Assembly: GCF_000718025.1 (NCBI RefSeq)
Contig: NZ_JODS01000011.1
Coordinates: 217,623 to 281,622, forward strand
Origin: Kitasatospora purpeofusca
GTDB taxonomy: Bacteria > Actinomycetota > Actinomycetes > Streptomycetales > Streptomycetaceae
Length of the DNA: 64,000 nt
Direction of reading: 5' to 3'
Positions within the stretch are counted from its first letter, which is position 1. Every line of letters starts with the position of its first letter. A program made the position numbers and the translations under genes. The notes beneath the pieces were generated by a model. The model made no database searches, was not told the DNA's origin, and saw nothing but the letters and a program-made list of their open reading frames with translations. Shown piece by piece: positions 1-8,053 of this stretch.

Positions 1-107
1 AAGAGGAACGTCGTGGGGTACGGGGCAATCCGATGCCCGCCCGACCCAGGCTCCAGGCCGCCGGTGTCCATCACCTTCAGCGCCCTCCGGCGGCGGGCTG
101 ACGCGTG

Positions 108-136
108 TACCCGCCGGGCCAGGGGCCCGGCGGGTA
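108..136 (-). terminator. Stem-loop terminator of the FG-GAP gene
   Basis: A perfect 13-bp inverted repeat (108-120 and 124-136) with a 3-nt loop starts 45 bases after the stop codon of the minus-strand FG-GAP gene. There is no T-tract, as is usual for intrinsic terminators in high-GC actinobacteria. Confidence 0.7.
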
Positions 137-180
137 TGTGGTGGGTGCAGGTGGCGTGGTGGTGCGGGGGCTCGTGGGGC

Positions 181-1373
181 CTACCAGTCGGTGCCGATGC
201 CCGTGCGGGTGCCGAAGGTGTTCTGGCCGGTGCCCGGGTAGAGGTACATGTTTCCGGCGGCGCCCCGGGGGGCCTGGACGGCGGCGATGTCCGTGCGGCC
301 GTCGGCGTTGAAGTCGCCGCCGACCAGGTCGCGCATGACGTTCCAGCCCGTTCCGGCGCTCACCGGGGCCGCGAACCAGCCCGTGCCGGTGCCCGGGTAG
401 ACGTACAGCTTCCCGTCTCCGGTGCCCACTGCGGCGATGTCCGACTTCCCGTCACCGTTGAAATCACCGGCGGAGAAGTTGTCCAAGGTGTTCCAACCGG
501 TACCGGCCGACCACGGCGCACCGAACACACCCGTGCCGGTACCGGGGTAGACGTACAGGCTCCCGTCGCCCGCGCCGACCGCGGCCAGGTCGGTCTTGCC
601 GTCGCCGTTGAAGTCGCCCGGCGTCACGTTGCCGACCGAGTCCCAGCCGGTCCCGATCAGGGTCCGCTGGCCGAAGGTGCCGAGGCCGTTGCCCGGGTAC
701 AGGAACATCTTCCCCGTCGACGCCTCCACCGCGGCCAGGTCCGGCTTGCCGTCGCCGTTGAAGTCGGCCGACGCGAAGCCCGTCATCCCCACCGGGGCGG
801 CGGGGGCCTGGCCGAGGGCGTCGACGATCCGCTGCGCGTCGGCCACCTGGTACTGGTAGCGATCGGGGTAGGCCGAGCGCTGGACGGCCTGGCAGACCTC
901 GCCGATCGGCTTGCTCGTCCAGGAGTTGTTCGGATACGTGGAGAGCAGCGCGTTGATGAACTTGCGGTCGTCATCGCCGGGTCGAGGCGCTGCGCGGTGC
1001 TGCCCCACGACGCCCGCTGCTGGAACAGGCCGACACTGTCGTGGTCCTCCATATTCGGGTTGTTCCGCAGGGTGGACTCCACGATCGCCGTGGTGATCGC
1101 GATGACCTCGGCCTGCTGCGGCACACCGATGGCCCGCACGGTGTTGACGACGGCCCGGGCGCAGGACACCCTGTACGCGGTCATCGCGTTCCGCAGGGTA
1201 CCGGTGAGCTGCTGGTTCAACTGGGCTGCGGCAGCGCTGTCGGCGGAGGTGATCGTGCCGCACGACACATCGGGCAGGGCCGCGTGGGCCGGGCTCGTGG
1301 CGGCCACCGTTCCACTGGCCAGGACCGCGCTCACCGCGAGGATCTGCAGGGACCTGCGCAGGGTCTTCTTCAT
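181..1373 (-). pseudogene. Secreted lysozyme-like protein with FG-GAP repeats, frameshifted
   Basis: The start at 1373 opens a Sec signal peptide (MKKTLRRSLQ, hydrophobic core, AHA cleavage site). A lysozyme/transglycosylase-like domain follows, with EVIAITTAIVEST and DSVGLFQQR. The frame breaks near 968-972, just after RLDPAM. Restoring one base (ATG ACc GAC CGC) joins it to the frame carrying RKFINALLSTYPNNSW and then four FG-GAP/VCBS calcium-loop repeats of the type DFNGDGKxDLAAV, ending at 181. The repaired product is about 397 residues, a normal length for these Streptomyces exoproteins. Family knowledge suggests cell-wall or polysaccharide binding outside the cell. Because both halves are otherwise intact, a sequencing error or very recent mutation is likely. 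It is unrelated in function to the adjacent lanthipeptide genes. Confidence 0.8.
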
Positions 1374-2188
1374 GGAAAACGCTTCCTTCGTTCGCAGGCT
1401 TGGTCAGCCGGGTCGGATGCGCCGTCGCCGGGGAATGGGGCGGCGACAGACGTCGAAAGTGCTGCGGGAACAGCCGCCCGCCGTGAGCCGTGCAGGAGGG
1501 CGGCGGTCCCTCGGAACGGGCGTAGCGGAACAGGCGCAGAGAGAACGGACCCTGAGTTCGGGTCAGCCCCGAGCGACGTGCGGCGGCGGCGTGGTGGCCC
1601 CGGTGGGGGGAACGGCGACCGCGGTGGCCTTGGCGAGACGGGTGCGAGGCATAATCCGGAGTCCTTTGCGAGAGCGACGGAACGTGCGGATCGATCGGGG
1701 TTCCCGCTTCGGCGTCCCGCGGTGACGCCTCGCCGGTCCTGCCCGCCGGCGGGATCCCCGGCCGGCGATCACTAATCGCGCTGCTGCCCGGGCCGGTTGA
1801 AAGGGCTCTCGGCTGGACGGAATCGTCCCTGGACCGTTCCGTCCAACCGGTCGTATCTGCAGAGCAGTTGGCGGGGAAACGGCCCGACCGGCGAACCCCC
1901 TGCCTTCCTCGGCGCAGGCGTTCCCATACCGCGGCCGAACCGCTGTCGAACCCGTCGCGCCTAACGTCCCGTCCGTCGGGGCGACGACCGTTCCGGAGGT
2001 CCGACGCAACCGGGAGGCTCGTCGAGCGACCCGTCGCGCCGCAGCGGTGCGCCCTGCCGTAGCAGGAACTTCGGAAGCAGGAACCTCGGGCCGGTGACGG
2101 CCTCGGGGTCACCGCGCCGGTGCGGCCCCGCCGCGACGCGACGGCTGCCGGAGCCGGGCGGGCGAACGACCACGTGGAGGAGATCGTC
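1374..2188. other. Intergenic region between FG-GAP and LanKC genes
   Basis: This 815-base divergent region has no gene I can support. It holds the promoters of both flanking genes and the imperfect inverted repeat listed separately. A 29-codon frame on the minus strand (1652 to 1563) has an AAAGGA-like ribosome site but no recognisable product; it could be a leader peptide or nothing. Confidence 0.5.
1811..1848. promoter_or_regulatory. Imperfect inverted repeat, possible operator
   Basis: Arms 1811-1822 and 1837-1848 match at 11 of 12 positions (GGCTGGACGGAA against GGTTGGACGGAA on the other strand) with a 14-base spacer. The element lies in the divergent region about 340 bases before the lanthipeptide synthetase. 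It could bind a dimeric regulator or fold as RNA; no regulator gene is adjacent. Confidence 0.35.
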
Positions 2189-4795
2189 TTGTTCGACGCG
2201 CTGTCCGATGCTCTCGCCGACGAGCAGTTCTTCGCTCCGCTGGGCACGATGGCCGACCCCGGCCGGCGCTTCGTGCCCGCCCGGGTCGCGGTCGGCTGGC
2301 GCGGGAGCGAGCGGGGCATCTGGACCGCGTGGAGCGCTCGCGGGGTGCGCCGGGCCGAGCAGGGCTGGAAGATCCACGTATCGGCGCGCCCGGAGCGGGC
2401 CCAGCACGTCCTCGACGCGGTGGCGGACATCTGCTTCGCCGAGGAGGTGCCGTTCAAGCACGTGTCGGCGCACTTCTTCTTCCTCGCCCTCCACCACAAG
2501 CACGGCGCCCGGTCCCAGGCCGGCAAGTTCTGCGCCGTGTACCCGCCGGACACCTCCGTCGCCGCGCGGCTGCTGGACCTGCTCGCCGAGGCCCTGCACG
2601 GCGAGGACGGCGCCTACGTCCTCAGCGACCGCCGCTACCGGGACTCCCGGACCGTCCACTACCGCTACGGCGCGTTCGGCCCCCGCAGCCGGCTGCTGCC
2701 CGACGGCACCGCGCAGGCGCTGCTGACCGACGGGCACGGGCACGACGTGCCGGACCGGCGGCTGCCGTACTTCGTGCTGCCCGAGGGCGTCAGCGACCCG
2801 TTCGTCGCCGAGGAGCCGGCCCCGCACCGCGGCACGATCCGCATCCGCGACTACGAGATCGTCAAGGTGCTGCAGCCGAGCAACGCCGGCGGCGCCTACC
2901 GGGCGCGGGACACCCGCACCGGGCAGCTCGTCCTCGTCAAGGAGGCGCGCCCGCACAACGGCTACACCTGGGACGGCGTCAGCGCCCAGGAGCGGCTGCG
3001 CCGGGAGTTCGACACCCTGACCGCCGTGCACGCGGCGACGGAGGGTGTGTGCCCGCGGCCGCTGGAGCGGTTCACGGAATGGGAGCACGACTTCCTCGTC
3101 ATGGAGTACGTCGAGGGGCTGCCGCTGGTGACGTGGATCAACCGCTCGTCGCCCGTCCTGCTGGCCGACCGGCCCGCCGCGGACTTCGACCGCTACCACG
3201 CCGCCTGCCGGCGCATCCTCGCCTCGCTCGACGAGGCCCTGGATCAACTCCACGCGCTGGGGCTGCGGTTCGGCGACGTCAGCCCCGGGAACGTCATCGT
3301 CACGCCCGCCGGGGACGCCAGGCTCGTCGACTTCGAGTCCGCGACCGCGCTGGAGGCCCGCCCGGCCCGGATGGGCACCCCGGGCTTCGCGCCGCCCCCG
3401 GCCGTGACCGCCGGGCACCGCGCCGACCCGCTCCTCGCGGACCGCTACGGCCTGTCGGCCCTCGCGCTCACCCTGCTGGCGCCCTTCCACAACGCCCCTC
3501 AACTGACGGCGGCCAACTTCGCCCTGCTGCGACGCGACCTGGCGGCCGGGGCACCGGTTCCGCACGACCTGTGGCAGCGGGCCACCGCCTTCCGGCAACC
3601 CGCCGAGCAGCAGGAGTCGACGCTGCCCGACCCCGGCCAGGTGGACGCCGACCCGCTGGGCTGCCTGACCCTGCTGGCCGAGCGGACGGCTGCGGGACTG
3701 CTCGCCCTCGCCGACACTGAACGGCCCGACTGGGCCTTCCCTCCGTCGCCCCAGGCGTTCCGCACCAACACGGTGTGCGTGGCCTACGGAACGGCGGGTG
3801 TGGTGCACGCCCTGTGCCGGGCCGGCCTCCCCGTCCCGGAAGAGGTCCGCAAGCGCCTGCGCGAGGACGCGCTCGACGCGGCCGACACGCTGCCCCCCGG
3901 GCTCGCCGTCGGCGCGGCCGGCGTCGGACGGGTACTGGCCCGCACGGGACATCTCGACGAGGCGGTCGACCTGCTGCACGCGGCCGAGCGCCACCCGCTG
4001 ACGGCCACCACGACCACGCTGGCCGACGGACGGGCCGGGGTCGGTCTGGCCTGGCTCGCCCTGCACCGCCTCACCCGCGACCCGCGCCACCTGGAACGCG
4101 CGGCGGCCGCCGGCGACGCGATCCTGCGGCACGGCACGGACCTGGCTCCGACCCTCGGCGCCCACGACGCCCGCGGCCTGTTCCACGGCCGCTCCGGACT
4201 CGCGCTCTTCCTGCACCACCTCGCCGGCGAGACGGGGGAACAGCGCTACCTGTCAGCGGGACGCGCGCTGCTGCACGAGGAGCTGGACCGCGCGGTGGCG
4301 CTTCCCGACGGCTCCCTCTCCTTCGCCGACAACGCCGTGAACCGGCGCGTCATGCCGTACCTGGCGACCGGGTCGGCCGGCATCGGAACCGTCCTGGTGC
4401 GCTACGCCGCCACCGCGGACGAGCGCTTCCGCGCGGCCCTGCCCCGCGTCCTCGCCGACGCCCGCAAGGTCAGCGCGATCCAGGCCGGCCTGCACGACGG
4501 CTTCGCCGGGCTGGTCTACCTGCTCGCCGAACACGCCGACCTCACCCAGCAGGACGCCGACCGCCAGGACGCGCTGCGGCTCGCGACCGGGCTCCTCAAG
4601 TACGCCGTCCCGCACGGCGACGGCGTCCGCTGGCTCGGCACGGGCTCGCTGCGCTTCAGCGCCGACGTGGCCAGCGGCAGCGCCGGAATCCTGCTGGCAC
4701 TGCACCGAGCCCTCCACGGCCCGGGTGACGACTGGTTCACCCTGGATCCCATCCACCCCCGAGACACACAGGACAACGGAGGCAAGCACCCATGA
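2189..4795 (+). CDS. lanKC: Class III lanthipeptide synthetase LanKC
   Basis: LanKC enzymes phosphorylate and eliminate Ser/Thr of a precursor peptide and cyclise the dehydro residues onto Cys. The three parts are visible in order: an N-terminal lyase region (about 1-210); a protein-kinase domain from about 218, with Lys near 250 in VLVKEARP, the catalytic loop GDVSPGN near 362 and DFE in place of DFG near 380; and a LanC-like cyclase from about 530 with FHGRSGLALFLHH and GSAGIGT. The LanC part lacks the Cys-Cys-His zinc ligands (no W-C, no C-H-G), which fits class III, not class IV. I chose the TTG at 2189 because GGAGGAG lies six bases before it; a GTG at 2120 would add 23 non-conserved residues. 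The gene overlaps the precursor by 4 bases (ATGA), so translation is probably coupled. Confidence 0.93.
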   Translation: MFDALSDALADEQFFAPLGTMADPGRRFVPARVAVGWRGSERGIWTAWSARGVRRAEQGWKIHVSARPERAQHVLDAVADICFAEEVPFKHVSAHFFFLALHHKHGARSQAGKFCAVYPPDTSVAARLLDLLAEALHGEDGAYVLSDRRYRDSRTVHYRYGAFGPRSRLLPDGTAQALLTDGHGHDVPDRRLPYFVLPEGVSDPFVAEEPAPHRGTIRIRDYEIVKVLQPSNAGGAYRARDTRTGQLVLVKEARPHNGYTWDGVSAQERLRREFDTLTAVHAATEGVCPRPLERFTEWEHDFLVMEYVEGLPLVTWINRSSPVLLADRPAADFDRYHAACRRILASLDEALDQLHALGLRFGDVSPGNVIVTPAGDARLVDFESATALEARPARMGTPGFAPPPAVTAGHRADPLLADRYGLSALALTLLAPFHNAPQLTAANFALLRRDLAAGAPVPHDLWQRATAFRQPAEQQESTLPDPGQVDADPLGCLTLLAERTAAGLLALADTERPDWAFPPSPQAFRTNTVCVAYGTAGVVHALCRAGLPVPEEVRKRLREDALDAADTLPPGLAVGAAGVGRVLARTGHLDEAVDLLHAAERHPLTATTTTLADGRAGVGLAWLALHRLTRDPRHLERAAAAGDAILRHGTDLAPTLGAHDARGLFHGRSGLALFLHHLAGETGEQRYLSAGRALLHEELDRAVALPDGSLSFADNAVNRRVMPYLATGSAGIGTVLVRYAATADERFRAALPRVLADARKVSAIQAGLHDGFAGLVYLLAEHADLTQQDADRQDALRLATGLLKYAVPHGDGVRWLGTGSLRFSADVASGSAGILLALHRALHGPGDDWFTLDPIHPRDTQDNGGKHP

Positions 4796-4911
4796 CCGAG
4801 ATCCTCGCCCTGCAGCAGTTGGAGCCCCAGAGCGACCAGACGGAGGAGGCGTACCCCTTCCCCTGCTTCAGCATCTACGCCAGCTCGTTCGTCGACAACG
4901 ACACGTTCTAG
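4792..4911 (+). CDS. lanA: Class III lanthipeptide precursor with unusual core
   Basis: This 39-residue ORF begins inside the LanKC stop codon. Its leader MTEILALQQLEPQ has the ILxLQ helix motif that class III synthetases recognise in precursors such as labyrinthopeptin. The C-terminal part after EEA is rich in aromatics and holds Cys25, Ser27, Ser31, Ser32 and Thr38. Known class III cores have Ser-x2-Ser-x3-5-Cys, with Cys after the Ser pair; here the only Cys precedes every core Ser/Thr, so a normal labionin or SapB-like ring cannot form in the usual direction. The end is Asp-Asn-Asp-Thr-Phe. No protease or exporter gene follows directly; the MFS gene at 8571 could serve. The leader and context make the precursor call firm; the product structure is unknown. 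Confidence 0.88.
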   Translation: MTEILALQQLEPQSDQTEEAYPFPCFSIYASSFVDNDTF

Positions 4912-4932
4912 CCTTCGCATTCGGGCGGCCAC

Positions 4933-4960
4933 GGCCCGCCCGGCACCGGCCGGGCGGGCC
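4933..4960 (+). terminator. Terminator after lanthipeptide precursor
   Basis: A perfect 12-bp stem (4933-4944 and 4949-4960) with a 4-base ACCG loop begins 22 bases after the precursor stop. It closes the two-gene lanthipeptide operon and also lies in front of the convergent YVTN gene. Confidence 0.85.
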
Positions 4961-5052
4961 GGGGCGCGGTGCCGCGCCCCCGCAGGTCCTCGCCACCGCG
5001 TGCGCCCGGGGTCGTGACCGCCGCCCGGCGGCCGCGACCCCGGGTGTGCCGG

Positions 5053-6204
5053 TCAGAAGCTGACGATCTGCAGGAAGGTCCCGGGGTTGTCGTTGTAGTT
5101 GGTACCGGTGACGTAGAAGGTATGGCCGTCGGGGCCGACGGTCAGGGTGGCGCCGTGTTCGAGGTCGAACTCGGCGAAGTCCTCCTTGGGCACGGGCCGG
5201 TTGGTGGCCGTGCTGTACGCGGCCACGGTCGGGCTCGGCAGGTTGGTCTGGATCAGGACGTACAGCCGGGTGCCGCGCGGGTTCATCGCGAGGCCGGCGA
5301 TCTGGCGGAAGCCCGTGTTGAGGTCGATCGTGGCGGCGAGGGTGTCGGTGGTCAGGTCGATCACCTGGATCCGCCCCTCGGGCTTGGTCTGCGCGTACAC
5401 CGTGGCCCCGTTCGGGGCGAGGACCAGGTCGTCGATGAACCCGGGCGAGGTGATGGTGCCGACGACGGCCGGGTGCGCCCCGGTGAGGTCGAGGCGGATC
5501 AGGCCCTCGGGGCTGGAGAGGTACCCGGTGGCGCCGCCCGGCCGCAGCACGAGGTCCCGGGGGTTCAACGTCGGCAGCGGCGTCTCACCGGTGAACGTGC
5601 GGGAGGCGGTGGAGAAGGTGAGCAGGCGCCCGGGCAGGAAGGCCGGGTTCGGCGGCGCGTCCAGGAACGGGCCGCCCTGGCCGACGTACGCCGTCGCCCC
5701 GTCCGGCGACACCGCCAGACTGTACGGCGAGCCGACCCGCCAGCCGTCCGGGTGGGGCTGCTCGGGCAGCGGCACGCTCGCCCGCACGGTGTTGGTGGTG
5801 GTGTCGAAGATGTTCAGGGTTCCCGCGCCGGTCAGATAGATGAGCCGGCCGTCCGGGGAGAAGGTCTTGGTGCCGCTCCAGTGCTCCGTGCCGATCGGGA
5901 CATCGGCCAGTACGGCGCCGCTGCGGGTGTCGACGACACCGAGCCGATTGCCCGTCTGTGTCTCCTCGCCGATGTAGGCGCGCCGCCCGTCGCCGCTGAT
6001 CAGGGCTCGCTGCGCCCAGTCGGTGCCGGGCAGTGGCACCAGTCGCTCCACACCGCCGACGGGGGGCTTGCCGCCCCCGGGTGACGGTGCGGCAGTGGCG
6101 CCGGTGGCGGTGGCGACGCCGGGGCCGACGAGAACGCCTGCCGCCACGAGCGCGGCCGCAAGCAGGGAAGCGGCCCAACGGGCCACCGGTGGACGTGAGT
6201 TCAT
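5053..6204 (-). CDS. Secreted YVTN-type beta-propeller protein
   Basis: The 383-residue product has an N-terminal signal region (MNSRPPVARW followed by an Ala/Val-rich core ending near ATAT) and a proline/glycine linker. The rest is a series of about seven beta-propeller blades with signatures such as SPDGRLIYLTGAG, SPDGATAYVGQG and NPRGTRLYV. Such propellers usually act outside the cell as binding or lactonase-like scaffolds; no catalytic residues can be assigned here. It converges with the lanthipeptide operon and diverges from the GCIS-peptide operon, so it may belong to either, but nothing in the protein links it to peptide maturation. The ATG at 6204 directly precedes the signal peptide. 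Confidence 0.8.
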   Translation of the reverse strand: MNSRPPVARWAASLLAAALVAAGVLVGPGVATATGATAAPSPGGGKPPVGGVERLVPLPGTDWAQRALISGDGRRAYIGEETQTGNRLGVVDTRSGAVLADVPIGTEHWSGTKTFSPDGRLIYLTGAGTLNIFDTTTNTVRASVPLPEQPHPDGWRVGSPYSLAVSPDGATAYVGQGGPFLDAPPNPAFLPGRLLTFSTASRTFTGETPLPTLNPRDLVLRPGGATGYLSSPEGLIRLDLTGAHPAVVGTITSPGFIDDLVLAPNGATVYAQTKPEGRIQVIDLTTDTLAATIDLNTGFRQIAGLAMNPRGTRLYVLIQTNLPSPTVAAYSTATNRPVPKEDFAEFDLEHGATLTVGPDGHTFYVTGTNYNDNPGTFLQIVSF

Positions 6205-6359
6205 GGAGCCAGCCTCTCTCCCGTGCCGGATGTGCGGACCTGCCACGAGGCTAGGGCATGAACATGTCGTTCCGGTTCGACGGACGCCCGCCGGGGCCCC
6301 GGTTCCCCGGACGGCGATTATCGGCCAGGGGTTTCGCGCCTTTGTCTGATGACCTGTCA

Positions 6360-6387
6360 TTGACACATGCTTGACCATCGCTTTAAT
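6360..6387 (+). promoter_or_regulatory. Housekeeping-type promoter of the GCIS-peptide operon
   Basis: TTGACA (6360-6365) is a perfect -35 box. TTTAAT (6382-6387) matches the -10 consensus at five of six bases with a 16-base spacer. Transcription would begin near 6394, giving a leader of about 50 bases before the peptide start at 6445. This is an unusually strong match for a high-GC genome and suggests high expression of the small peptide. Confidence 0.75.
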
Positions 6388-6444
6388 GTCGCAGTGGCGG
6401 CGACGAACGCGCCGCCGGATTACCGGTATATCTCGGAGGTCCGA

Positions 6445-6594
6445 ATGGAACAGCTCATCAAGAAGATGACCCAGGACGACAAGTGGAAGGGCTGGGTCGC
6501 CGCCAACTCCGGAAGCACCGCCAAGGACGGCTGCATCAGTGCGGCCCCCAAGTCCGGGTGCATCAGCGTGGCCAAGGCCGGCTGTATCTCCTGA
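6445..6594 (+). CDS. Putative RiPP precursor with three K-x-G-C-I-S repeats
   Basis: This 49-residue peptide starts at an ATG four bases after GGAGGT. The N-terminal 26 residues are leader-like and charged (MEQLIKKMTQDDKWKGW). The C-terminal half has three repeats, each opened by Lys: K27-D-G-C-I-S-A-A-P, K36-S-G-C-I-S-V-A and K44-A-G-C-I-S, the last ending the protein. Repeats of a short Cys/Ser-containing unit in a small peptide followed by a coupled enzyme set are typical of multicore RiPP precursors. The leader lacks ILxLQ, so the neighbouring LanKC is not an obvious modifier. Lys before each unit could be a cleavage point. I do not recognise the family; the precursor role is inferred from size, repeats, promoter and neighbours. 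Confidence 0.75.
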   Translation: MEQLIKKMTQDDKWKGWVAANSGSTAKDGCISAAPKSGCISVAKAGCIS

Positions 6595-6650
6595 CGCACC
6601 GAGCGGCACCTGACGGCACAGATCTGCCCTGAGCTGCGCCGACGAGGTTC

Positions 6651-6677
6651 GGGCCGGCCGGAACCCCCGGCCGGCCC
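6651..6677 (+). terminator. Stem-loop between peptide gene and enzyme genes
   Basis: A perfect 11-bp stem (6651-6661 and 6667-6677) with a 5-base loop lies 57 bases after the peptide stop and 120 bases before the adenylating enzyme. With no separate promoter evident for the enzymes, it most likely works as a partial terminator that keeps peptide mRNA in excess of enzyme mRNA, as in many RiPP operons. Confidence 0.65.
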
Positions 6678-6796
6678 GGGCCTGCGGCGCGCCCTCGCCG
6701 ACGCGTACCGCCCGCGTCGCCCGTGCCGGCACGCCGTCCGATCCCCTGCCCCGGGGCCGGAGAACCGGAGCCCCGGACACCGACCGGAGGTGACAT

Positions 6797-8053
6797 TTGA
6801 ACGGCCAGCCGACCGCCGACGTGGTCGACCGGATCAAGGACATTCCCCTCTACCGCACCTCGATCGAGCAGGGTCATTTCCCGATTCTGGAAAAACCCGA
6901 GATCGCCCGCGGATTTCCCGACAACTGGATGACCCCGCAGCTGTCGGCCGCCCTCGCCGCCGGTGAGGCGGAGTTCGTGCTCTCCACCGGCACCAACCAC
7001 GCCCGCATGCAGATCATCCGACCGCCCTACTTCCTACTGAAGTCCTACTACCGCCTGTGGAGCGAGCACCCCGACCTCGCCGACACCTGGCGGGAGGCCT
7101 GCAACCGGGTCTCCCTCACCACCGTCCTGGCCACCGAGCACGTCGCCCGCGTCAACGCCCGCAAGCGGGGCGAGGAACCGGCGGCCGAACCGGACCTGCG
7201 GGACCGCCGGCTGGACGACCGCACCTTCTACCTCAACCTGCGGCTGGACCCGGACCACTGGCAGCGGGCCGACGTCGAACGCATGCTCGCCGAGATCCGG
7301 GACGCCGCCCGTGCGCACCCGCGCGGCCGCTACCTCCTCGACTGCTCCTCCTCCCACCTCGCCCACCTGGTGCGCAAGGCCCGCGCCTGGGGCCTGTGGG
7401 AGGGGTTCCCGCCGCCGGCGGCCGTCGTCCACGCCTACGAGTACACGCCCGCGAACGTGGCCCGGTACCTGCGCGAGCACTTCGACTGCCCGATCGTCGA
7501 CCTGTTCGGCAGCACCGAACTCGGCTACCTCTACTACAGCGACCGCGACGGCCACTACCGGCCCTACCTGCACGACATGAGCGTCGAACTTCAGCCCGTC
7601 GCCCCCGGCAGCACCATCCACAGCCTCATCGTCACCAGCGTGCGCAATCCCTGCATGCCGCTGGTCCGCTACCGCTCGGGCGACTGCGTCCGCACCGCCG
7701 ACGGCAGCACGGACCCGGAGCGCATCACCCGCTTCTGCGGCCGCGAGAAGGAGTTGCTCGCCACCCCGCACGGCCCCCGCGCCCAGGGCGACCTCGACGA
7801 AGCCGTCAGCGCCGTCACCTCGCGGGTCTTCCTCACCCGCCTGCACCTCGAGGAGCCGGACGGGGCCGTCCTGCGCTGCACCACCTTCGACGCCGCCCCG
7901 CTCACCCCGGCCGAGAGCGAGGCCCTGGCCGACGCCGCCGGCGAACTCACCGGCCGGCGCTGCCGCGTGGAACACCACGACCACCTGCCTGTCGGCGCCT
8001 CCGGCAAGTACGCCTGGCTCGCCGCGTCCCCGTTCGCTGGAGGTTCCCGATGA
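6797..8053 (+). CDS. LuxE/PaaK-like adenylate-forming enzyme
   Basis: The 418-residue protein has the core motifs of the ANL superfamily in the PaaK/LuxE arrangement: a P-loop-like STGT near 62-65, FGSTELG near 236-242, RYRSGD near 291-296 and GASGKYAW near 400-407. Relatives activate a carboxylate with ATP and pass it to CoA (phenylacetate-CoA ligase), to a protein Cys (LuxE) or use AMP transfer (F390 synthetase). The start is TTG, six bases after GGAGG. It overlaps the next gene by four bases (ATGA). Placed straight after the GCIS peptide, it may activate the peptide C-terminus or an acyl group to be attached to its Cys or Ser; this is inference. It is shorter than the usual PaaK (about 430-440 residues), mostly at the N-terminus. 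Confidence 0.78.
   Translation: MNGQPTADVVDRIKDIPLYRTSIEQGHFPILEKPEIARGFPDNWMTPQLSAALAAGEAEFVLSTGTNHARMQIIRPPYFLLKSYYRLWSEHPDLADTWREACNRVSLTTVLATEHVARVNARKRGEEPAAEPDLRDRRLDDRTFYLNLRLDPDHWQRADVERMLAEIRDAARAHPRGRYLLDCSSSHLAHLVRKARAWGLWEGFPPPAAVVHAYEYTPANVARYLREHFDCPIVDLFGSTELGYLYYSDRDGHYRPYLHDMSVELQPVAPGSTIHSLIVTSVRNPCMPLVRYRSGDCVRTADGSTDPERITRFCGREKELLATPHGPRAQGDLDEAVSAVTSRVFLTRLHLEEPDGAVLRCTTFDAAPLTPAESEALADAAGELTGRRCRVEHHDHLPVGASGKYAWLAASPFAGGSR

Noticed and set aside
1563..1652. Short minus-strand frame MPRTRLAKATAVAV
   Set aside because: It has a possible ribosome site but no conserved features and could be a chance frame; it is mentioned only in the intergenic entry.
2189..4795. Class IV (LanL) lanthipeptide synthetase
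   Set aside because: The LanC-like part lacks the zinc ligands found in class IV, and the precursor has the class III ILxLQ leader motif.
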